A stretch of 64,000 nucleotides of DNA from Arsenophonus sp045399315 (GTDB taxonomy: Bacteria; Pseudomonadota; Gammaproteobacteria; Enterobacterales; Enterobacteriaceae). Position numbers and translations under genes: made by a program. Below are positions 57,162-64,000 of this stretch, piece by piece. The notes under the pieces are model-generated. The model searched no databases, had not been told where the DNA came from, and was given only the letters and a program-made list of their open reading frames with translations. Within the stretch, counting starts at the first letter, position 1. Each line of letters begins with the position of its first letter. The stretch lies in assembly GCA_045399315.1 (NCBI GenBank), contig DAYVGO010000057.1:62001-126000 (forward strand). The letters run 5' to 3'.

Positions 57162-58610
57162 TTATATTATATAAGCAAGGCGCATCGCTTGATCAATGGC
57201 ACGACGAGCATCTAGTTCTGTGGCAACATCCACACCACCAATAATGTAGGGAGTTTTGCCTAATTAGTATAAGAGTATAAGGTGTCAGCTAGGGTACGAA
57301 GTGATTCTTGCACAGCACAGATAATGATGTTATCAACAGGCAACCACTTTTTTTGCTGATTATGATATATATGCAAACCATGATCATCAATTTTCAGGTA
57401 GTTAACACCATTCAACATAGTAACCCCATGTATCCAGGCAGTGGTTTTTCCAAGGTGCTCACTAACACTAGTTGGTTTTCGTTGTAATAGATAAATTTTA
57501 CGAGCTGAACAGAGATGTTGTTCGCTATTAGGATAAATTCCACCTGGTTGAGATATACTGGTATCAATGTTCCATTGATGGGTAAAAGCATCGATATTTA
57601 ACTGTTTATGGTTGGTTTGTTGACAAAGATATTTAGCTATGTCAAAGCCGATCCCTCTGGCTCCGATAATTGCTACCCGAGAACCGATTGTAATGTGATG
57701 TTTTAATACCTCATAATAATTCACAACACTAGCGTGATGGATACCCTCAATATTGATTTTTTTGGTAGTACACCAGTGGCAATAATGATCTCATCAAAGT
57801 TGATTAATTGTTCATCAGAAGCTTTTTTTCTTAGATGAATAGTAACATTTTTTAGTGTCAGTTGACGTTGAAAGTAGCGAATAGTTTCTTGGAATTCTAT
57901 TTTACCTGGGATTTGTTTAGCAAGATTCAGTTGACCACCTATCTGACAGTCTTGTTTAAATAAGGTAATATGATGACCTCTTTCTGCCGCTGTTAGAGCA
58001 AATGATAATCTTGTAGGGCCGGTACCGATAACTGCAATGTTTTTTGTTTTTAATATTGGTTGAAAAGAGAAATCTAACTCATGGCAAGCACGCGGATTAA
58101 CTAGACATGAAGCTTGTTTGCCAACAAATATTTGGTTTAAATAGGCTTGATTACAAGCAATGCAGGTATTAATTTCATTCACGCGGTTTTCCGCCGATTT
58201 ATTCATAAACTCTGCATTGGCAAGGAATGGCCGAGCCATAGAAACTAAATCAGCACAGTCATCGGATAAAATTTGCTCGGTAACTGCAGGTGAATGATGC
58301 GATTACTGGTAATCAAAGGGAGGGATATTTTTCCCATCAATTTTTTAGTAACCCAAGCAAAACCTGTTCTTGGAACCATTATTGCAATAGTTGGGATCCG
58401 AGATTCATGCCAGCCAATGCCCGTACTGATCATCGATGCCCCGGCAGCTTCAATTGCTTTTGCTAATTGCTCAATTTGATCCCAGTTGGGTCCTTTTTCG
58501 CTTAAATCAAGCATAGACACCTCTTGTGTGATGATAACGCTAGTACATCTATCATCCACTCTAAGGTGAGATGACCACCAATAAATTGTCCAGCGTTTTT
58601 TATTTATCAA
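57162..58610 (-). pseudogene. fadH: FadH-like 2,4-dienoyl-CoA reductase, 5'-truncated and broken
   Basis: Iron-sulfur flavoenzyme for unsaturated fatty-acid oxidation. The region begins at about VSMLDLSEKG (58535), so roughly the first 220 residues of the 672 are gone. Then AIEAAGASMISTGIGWHESRIPTIA in open frame, a break near 58290, MARPFLANAEFMNKSAENRV, the cluster cysteines in INTCIACNQAYLNQIFVG and SCLVNPRACHE, FAD/NADPH folds (IAVIGTGPTRLSFALTAAER; VAIIGARGIGFDIAKYL) and the end GGVDVATELDARRAIDQAMR. Several stops and shifts. Confidence 0.9.
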
Positions 58611-58929
58611 TGTTAACAAAATTGGGTATTAATGATGGATTCAACTAATATCGCCGTTTCTTTAGTTAAAAAACCGTATTATTCTCAATAGAAATTAGCT
58701 TTCTGTGCTGTAATTTTGTTGGTGCACGATTAATCGTGTTATTTGAAAAATTTTTTTCTCCATTAAATTTTGTTTTATAAATATTATCATTAACGGGGAT
58801 CAAGCTAGATAATGCCATTTTAAAGGCTTTTACTCTTTTTTGATTGTTTGAAAAATCTCTAATAGAGTGACACGGCAGTTGGTTATTAGTGATAGATGCT
58901 TTATACTTGTTTATAGTTGGTTATATTTA

Positions 58930-60043
58930 TCATTTCAGAGCGATTGATTTTGAGCTGCCACCTAATCCAATCACTATCTCGGGATATTGTTTATTAAGAT
59001 CGGTAATAAGGCTTTTTTATTTTTCAGGATGAGTATTTTTTTATAAAAATACATTGTAGACTATCCGTTATATTCCTTGGCCAGATATTTATTAAATCAC
59101 ACAGTTGATATTTGATATTGTTTGCCTAAACTAGGTATAGATCTATCTGCTACAGGAATTATTTTTTTCTGCCACAAACTATCTTTTTCTCCAGATACTC
59201 CAGTCCTAGTTTCCATAAACTCTTTCATATGTAATTTAGTGCAGACGACATGAGAAATATTAAGTTTTTTATTATTTCCATATCGGTTTTTACATCATCA
59301 ACCGTTTGACCAAATAAACCATAAATTAAGTCAACGCTGATCAATTCAAAACCTAATGCATAGGCATCTGCAATGGTTTTAAAACACTCTTCAGCATTAT
59401 GTTTTCTGCCACATGCTTTAATTAAATGATCTTGGAATGACTGCACTCCAACGGATAATTTAGAAAAACCGAGTTCTTTTAGTAACGATAAATATTCTCT
59501 ATTAAGACTGCCTGGCTCTCCTTCAAATCGCATTGTAGTGGATGAGAAGTTAAAATTATTTTTATAAAAGTCTATTAATCTTTTTAATTCTGTATCTGGT
59601 AGAAGAGAGGGAGTGCCACCGAATATATTAAATTCACTGATGCTGACATTAGTCAGATTTGACACATGCTTTAACCATAGACTAGCTTTTTATATGTTAA
59701 GATCAACGATTTCCTTAAATATAAATAAGTTGTCAGATTTTGCTGACTTAGGATTCGCTATAATTGTAGGAAACTAACAAAAGTGGCATCGATAACGACA
59801 AGTTGGAATATAAACCCAAAGATGTATATTTTCCGCTTTTTTATTTCCTTATTTCATATCATTATTAAATAAGGTTAAGGAATAATTGTCGATATCACCG
59901 GGAAAGATGTGGCAACCAAAAGGATCTTTGATGATATATTCAAGTAAATCTGTATTTTCTTTTTTGCTTAAAATGTTGCATATATTTGGTCGAGGATATT
60001 TTTCATCAATATCATTAAAAGAGGCAATATAAGTATCTCGCAT
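58930..60043 (-). pseudogene. Radical-SAM protein related to HemW-type enzymes, broken
   Basis: Radical-SAM enzyme of the coproporphyrinogen-oxidase-like group. From ATG 60043: DTYIASFNDIDEKYPRPNIC; in-frame stops at 59849, about 59772 and about 59693. The cluster motif CxxxCxxC is present as IPTCRYRCHFC, followed by EFNIFGGTPSLL, TMRFEGEPGSLNREYL, LSVGVQSFQDHLIKACGRKH and VDLIYGLFGQT. After 59225 the frame is lost but PEIVIGLGGSSKSIALK near 58970 marks the end. ATG overlaps the stop of the preceding gene (TAATG). Not HemW itself; substrate unknown. Confidence 0.78.
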
Positions 60044-60469
60044 TAAGATACTCCACCATTAGCAAAATAATTGTGTGCTTCTCCGGATTCTCTATTTTCA
60101 CAAAAATAGTAAACAAATCTGTTAAAATCTTTATCATGAATTGAGTTGAAGCAGTCAGGAAGTGGTGGTGGGTAACCTATATTCCTCACCTACATAATGG
60201 CGAAGTGAGCTAAGTATATCATTTTTGAATTCAAAATAGAGTTTGAATGCCGGTGTCTTATAAGAATGTATGGGTTTGAAATCAGTTAGTTATACTGGTT
60301 TCATTTTTGATGATATTGATTCTATTATAGAGAACCTTAGCAACACTAGGTGTGAAAAAGTCAATAACTTGTTGGTTGTTAATTAAAATATAAGGGTTTA
60401 ATAGTGTCAGTAAGACAATGTTTTTGGGGATATAATCTTTTATTGAATGAAACCACGCTTGTTGTGCAT
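60043..60469 (-). pseudogene. Unknown protein between glycosyltransferase and radical-SAM genes, broken
   Basis: I do not recognise this protein. An ATG at 60469 overlaps the glycosyltransferase stop (TGATG). The best frame reads HFDAQQAWFHSIKDYIPKNI, LTLLNPYILINNQQVIDFF, KVLYNRINIIKNETSI, shifts near 60290 to KTPAFKLYFEFKNDILSSL, and shifts again near 60200 to PPLPDCFNSIHDKDFNRFVY and ESGEAHNYFANGGVS, whose TAA overlaps the next ATG. About 140 codons. The two overlaps indicate one translationally coupled operon. Confidence 0.6.
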
Positions 60470-61337
60470 CAAAGTGTTAAATTTTGGTAATTAGTTAATT
60501 CATTGTCTGATGGCCTTACATCTTTCATTGTAATAACGTCATTTTCACCATATGCAATACCATTAATAACATCATATAACAAGGTATCTACTCTTCTGCT
60601 ATTGATTTTTACATATGATTTTGGTGAATATACCGGTTTTCCACCATCAGCAATAACTTTTATTCCAAAATCCCAATCGTCAGAAAGATGTTCAACAAAT
60701 TTACCATCTTGTAATTGGTAAAATATTTCAATACCACCGCCAGCAATATCACACATATTTTTTTCAACAGCAAATCCTTTTCCATCCGGAAAGCCACCAA
60801 ATAAGGAAAATGAAAAATCACAGCAGCGCAATGTCTTATTTATCTCTTTATATAAGTTGGGCCGATCGCTGAAATCTTTTTTATCATAAAAATAATTACA
60901 AGTACTTAAATCACCATCTTCTGTGATCATGGTATAGATAGGTTCATCTAGCCAATATTCGTCTACGTTACAATCAGCATTAGCTGAGACAATATAATGT
61001 TTTTGCTGGTGGTTAAATTGAGCACGCCGATTGTCAGCTCGTAGGGATGCGTAATCCATTCCTTTTTTCTGGCTGAAGAGACTCCTTGCGTTTTTTCATT
61101 AATAATATGAATGTTAAGATTGCTATATTTATTTTGACAAAAAGTAATTTTGTTAACAGAATCATCGGTTGAATTATTATCTACAAAAATTAATTCAACA
61201 TTACTAAAATCAAACAATTTATATTTAAATTTTTGATTATAGATTGACTCTACGACACTTTCTAATCTATAACTTTTATTATAAAAGTGTAACACAATAG
61301 ATATAAAAGTTCCTTTACACAAATGATCTCTATTCAT
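60469..61337 (-). pseudogene. Family-2 glycosyltransferase, single frameshift in an A-run
   Basis: GT-A fold glycosyltransferase of about 290 residues. Start ATG 61337 (NRDHLCKGTFISIVLHFYNK); nucleotide-sugar part VVESIYNQKF, VELIFVDNNSTDDSV, then TQGVSSARKK meets a run of six A (61078-61073). With seven A it continues GMDYASLRADN, YIVSANADCNVDEYWLDEPI (DxD-like), CCDFSFSLFGGFPDGKGFAV and EHLSDDWDFGIKVIADGGKP. Everything else is open. Its 5' end abuts the truncated GH65 gene head to head. Acceptor and pathway unknown. Confidence 0.78.
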
Positions 61338-62705
61338 GGAGAGGCTTATCAAGGGCATATTTTCTGGGACGAGATATTCATTTTGTCATTTTATATTATG
61401 CATTTTCCAGCAACCGCGTGCCAATTACTTATGTACTGCTATCGCCGATTATTGGTAGCAAAAAATGGCGCTCAGCAAGCTGATTATCAGGGTGCTATGT
61501 TTTCCTGGCAATTAGGTCATGATGGTAGTGAGCAAATGCAAACTTCACATATAAATCTGTTAACCGGCCACTGTGATCCTGATCATAGTCACTTGAAGTA
61601 TCATATCTCTTTAACTATTGCTTATAATTTTTGGCTATATTGGCTTAATATCGGCGATAAGCCATTTATGAACGACTTTGGAATGGAATTATTAGTTGAG
61701 ATTGCTAAGTTTTGGTTAAGTAAAGCAGTCTGGAATGAGACGACAAAGCGATATCATATTGGCGGTGTTATGGGGCCAGATGAATTCTATGAATATAGCG
61801 TAGGTAATAAAGAAGCTGGTTTGAAGGATAATGCATATACTAATTTAATGGTGGCATAGTTATTTAATCAAATTGAAATGATAGTTTTGTCAATGTCAAA
61901 AGAGGATTTAAATAATCTTTCAAATCGAATTGATATAGATACTCATTTCTGTCAACAATTAAAAACTATTAAAGAGAAATTGGCTTTATCAATTAAAGAA
62001 GAAAATATTATAGGTCAATTTGATGGTTATTTTGCACTTGAAGAGATTGATTGGCAAAAATATCGCAATAAATACGGTAATATTTATCGATTAGACAGAA
62101 TATTACACGCTGAAGGTAAGTTAGCCGATAATTATAAGATTGCGGAACAGGCTGATTTATTAATGATATTTAATAACTTTAATTAAGATGTTGTAAGAAC
62201 ATTATTAAAAAACATGAATTATCCGATGCTTGATAATTATTTAGAAAAAAATTTCAATTATTATTTTCCTGGCACCTCCCACGGCTCAACGTTATCTCGT
62301 ATTGTTCATTCTTCTTTGGCTAAAAATATTAAATTGCACGTTTTATCCTGGCAATTATATAAAGATTCTTTATTTTCTGATTATCAGGATATTCAGGGTG
62401 GAACGACGTCCAAAGGTATTCATACTGGCGTAATGGCAGCTACACTTAATATGACCATTATGACATACGCTAGTGTAGATATTCAGCAACCATTATTGAA
62501 AATCAATCCTTCATTACCGACTCATTGGCAGTATGTCCAGTTTAAGGTGTGTCATCAAGGTGTTAATTATCAATTTATTATCACTCAGGAAAAGTTATCT
62601 ATTATTTGTGATCAGAATACTGAAATACAAGTGGCTGAGCGAGAATATCGGATTTCTGCTGGTAAAATTATTAATATTAATTATAAAAATAAGGTAGTTG
62701 CATGA
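61323..62705 (+). pseudogene. GH65 disaccharide phosphorylase, 5'-truncated with two stops
   Basis: Glycoside hydrolase family 65 phosphorylase (maltose, trehalose or kojibiose type). Only the C-terminal 460 codons remain, starting at HGEAYQGHIFWDEIFILSF. The catalytic Glu is in GVMGPDEFYEYSVGNKEAG, the phosphate site in GTSHGSTLSRIVHSSLA, and QGGTTSKGIHTGVMAA is typical of the family. TAG at 61857-61859 (Trp expected after MVA) and TAA at 62184-62186 interrupt one continuous frame. The 5' half ends abruptly near 61325. The stop overlaps pgmB (ATGA), the usual operon partner. Confidence 0.86.
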
Positions 62706-63351
62706 GGAAAGGAATGATATTTGATCTTGATGGGGTTATTGTTGATAAGGCTTTTTATCATTTCAAAGCCTGGCAATATCTGGCTAAACAAATCTGTATT
62801 CATTTTGATGTGAAGTTTAATGAAACCTTGAAAGGACTAAGCAGATTGAGTCATTAGAAAAAATTTTGCTTTATGGAGATAAAGCCGATGCTTATAGTGC
62901 GGAAGAAAAAAAAGCTCTTATGAATAGTAAAAATGATTATTATGTAAAATCACTCAGTAAGCTGACAGAAAAAAATATTTTGCCCGGGGTGTTACCTTTT
63001 ATTAAGCGAGCTAAAGAAAAGCAAATTCCTTGTGCTATAGCTTCAGGTTCCAAAAATGCCACTATGATCCTGGAGCGATTTAATATTAAAGATTATTTTA
63101 ATGTGATTGTTGATCCTCACTCTTTATCTAAAGGCAAGCCAGACCCAGAGATTTTTTTAACCACCGCGGATTTAATTAATGTCTTGCCTAGTAAAGCGAT
63201 TGGTTTTGAAGCTTCACAAGCTGGAATTGAAGCATTGAATAGCGCGAATATTTTTTCTGTCGGCATATCGCCAAAAGATAATTTAATTGGGGCGAATCTA
63301 CGGGTAAATTTATTTGAAAAAATTAATTTTGAGCAACGCTTGAGCATGTAA
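62702..63351 (+). pseudogene. pgmB: Beta-phosphoglucomutase, one frameshift
   Basis: HAD-family enzyme converting beta-glucose-1-P, the GH65 product, into glucose-6-P. Start ATG 62702: GMIFDLDGVIVD carries the nucleophile and acid/base Asp. A one-base deletion near 62842 breaks KGLSRIESLEKILLYGDKAD; from 62866 onward the frame is open: IPCAIASGSKNATMILERF, SLSKGKPDPEIFLTTADL, AIGFEASQAGIEALNSANIF. The last motif is normally GFEDAxAGI; the Asp has become Ala, another sign of relaxed selection. Confidence 0.85.
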
Positions 63352-63513
63352 CTAGTTTAATCATTTAATATATCTAGTAAATATTTAATAAAATAACAAA
63401 TTCCTCCTTATTCAGCTTAGGCAACAAAAGTGTCGATTGTTTAAAATATCATTGAGAAAATACGTTGCCTGGCTGTTATTACTTATCGTTTTATCCATTC
63501 GTAAACATCATGA

Positions 63514-63815
63514 TTAAAAAACTTTTTTGATGGTGTTTTTCACTACCTGGCAGCAATTCTTGATAAGCAGGTTAATTACTCACAGCAACGATTCTGGCGG
63601 ACAGTGACTAATTGTATTTTAGACTATCAATTCGCTCATCCAGAATTTGCTGAGAAATTTAAACGTTATCCATTGTTTATACCTAAAATTAAACGTTGTT
63701 GCTTAAATCGATTGCAAATTGCCAATAATCGTCAGATGCTGGATTTGGCTGAACTTCGCAAAGTTTCTAGTTTGCTGCTGATTTGATTAATCCTATCACT
63801 GAGTTTGCTAAATAA
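63514..63815 (+). pseudogene. C-terminal remnant resembling IucA/IucC siderophore synthetases
   Basis: About 90 codons: FFDGVFHYLAAILDKQVNYS, RFWRTVTNCILDYQFAHPEF, YPLFIPKIKRCCLNRLQIAN and NRQMLDLAEL, then a frameshift near 63765 and, after a TAG in place of Gln, FAADLINPI to TAA 63815. The pattern of an acidic-helix part, CLNR, N-R-Q-M-x-D-L and SLQFA-x-x-L-x-NPI is what I recall from the end of NIS siderophore synthetases. The rest of the gene is gone. Identification is from memory of the family and is moderate. Confidence 0.5.
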
Positions 63816-63855
63816 TTTGCTAATCTTAGAAAGTTGACCATTAATTTAGGCTAGT

Positions 63856-63890
63856 AAAAAACCTCACTTATTATTAAAGTGAGGTTTTTT
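63856..63890. terminator. Strong bidirectional terminator
   Basis: AAAAAACCTCACTT (63856-63869) and AAGTGAGGTTTTTT (63877-63890) form a perfect 14-bp stem with a 7-base loop and T-runs on both strands, 40 bp past the siderophore-synthetase remnant. The last 110 bp of the window hold nothing else recognisable. Confidence 0.9.
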
Positions 63891-64000
63891 GTTAACATAT
63901 ATGTTATTTAGAGAAGCGTGCTGTCATCAGTTAATTTTGTATAAATCACAATAATTGGGGTGGCTAAGTTTTTTTACTAGCGATTATTATAGGGATAAAA

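Noticed and set aside
59225..60043. The radical-SAM gene as hemW
   Set aside because: The cluster motif context (IPTCRYRCHFC) and the neighbours differ from hemW, which in Enterobacterales lies with rdgB; only the broad family is claimed.
41813..62705. Reassigned or read-through TAG/TAA codons explaining the many in-frame stops
   Set aside because: Intact core genes here end normally at TAG or TAA (mreC and rng end with TAG), and the same genes with stops often also have frameshifts, which recoding would not cure.

Overview
This window is a stretch of AT-rich chromosome from a gammaproteobacterium of the order Enterobacterales. The intact proteins (RNase G, TldD, MurA, ArcB, RpoN, SspA, DegQ and others) track their Escherichia coli counterparts closely in length and motifs. 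The low G+C content, the many decayed genes with single stops or single-base frameshifts, and the loss of catabolic and transport genes point to a host-restricted lineage, most likely an insect-associated Morganellaceae such as Arsenophonus. That genus name is an inference from the overall look; no marker in the window fixes it.

Bases 1-34,300 are mostly conserved core. On the + strand lies the mreC-mreD-yhdE-rng-yhdP-nitrilase-tldD run (cell shape, RNA decay, envelope lipid transport, peptide maturation), with yhdE and the nitrilase gene broken. A dead barnase/barstar pair follows, then darP and tldE (pmbA). On the - strand is the npr-rapZ-ptsN-hpf-rpoN-lptB-lptA-lptC-kdsC-kdsD block (PTS-Ntr, sigma-54, LPS export and Kdo synthesis). 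The mlaFEDCB-ibaG-murA block on the + strand has a broken mlaB. Next come degS and degQ (-), zapG (-), zapE (+), rplM-rpsI, sspA-sspB and arcB.

Bases 34,300-41,800 are mixed. elbB, mtgA, yraN and lpoA are pseudogenes, while dolP, diaA, rsmI and the RNase P RNA gene are intact. A 1.07-kb stretch after mtgA holds no recognisable gene.

Bases 41,800-49,750 hold a decayed catabolic/transport locus on the - strand. It resembles the poorly understood Enterococcus EF_0829-EF_0839 type of cluster. In order it encodes a PRD-domain protein, a glycine-rich SFCGS protein, DUF4312, DUF4311 and DUF4310 membrane-system proteins, an amidohydrolase, a DgaE-like PLP enzyme and a DgaF-like aldolase, with a PTS-type PRD/EIIB/EIIA regulator upstream. 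Only the first two genes are intact. The 500-bp control region contains four copies of a 10-bp motif.

Bases 49,750-58,600 correspond to the E. coli yhaK-yhaJ-yqjFKED-yqjA-alx-sstT-fadH neighbourhood. Only yqjF, yqjA and alx (with a yybP-ykoY type riboswitch) remain intact. Bases 58,900-64,000 are entirely pseudogenes: a radical-SAM protein, an unknown protein and a family-2 glycosyltransferase in a tightly coupled - strand cluster; a GH65 disaccharide phosphorylase with beta-phosphoglucomutase on the + strand; and a C-terminal scrap that looks like an IucA/IucC siderophore synthetase. No insertion sequence, CRISPR array or tRNA gene was recognised.
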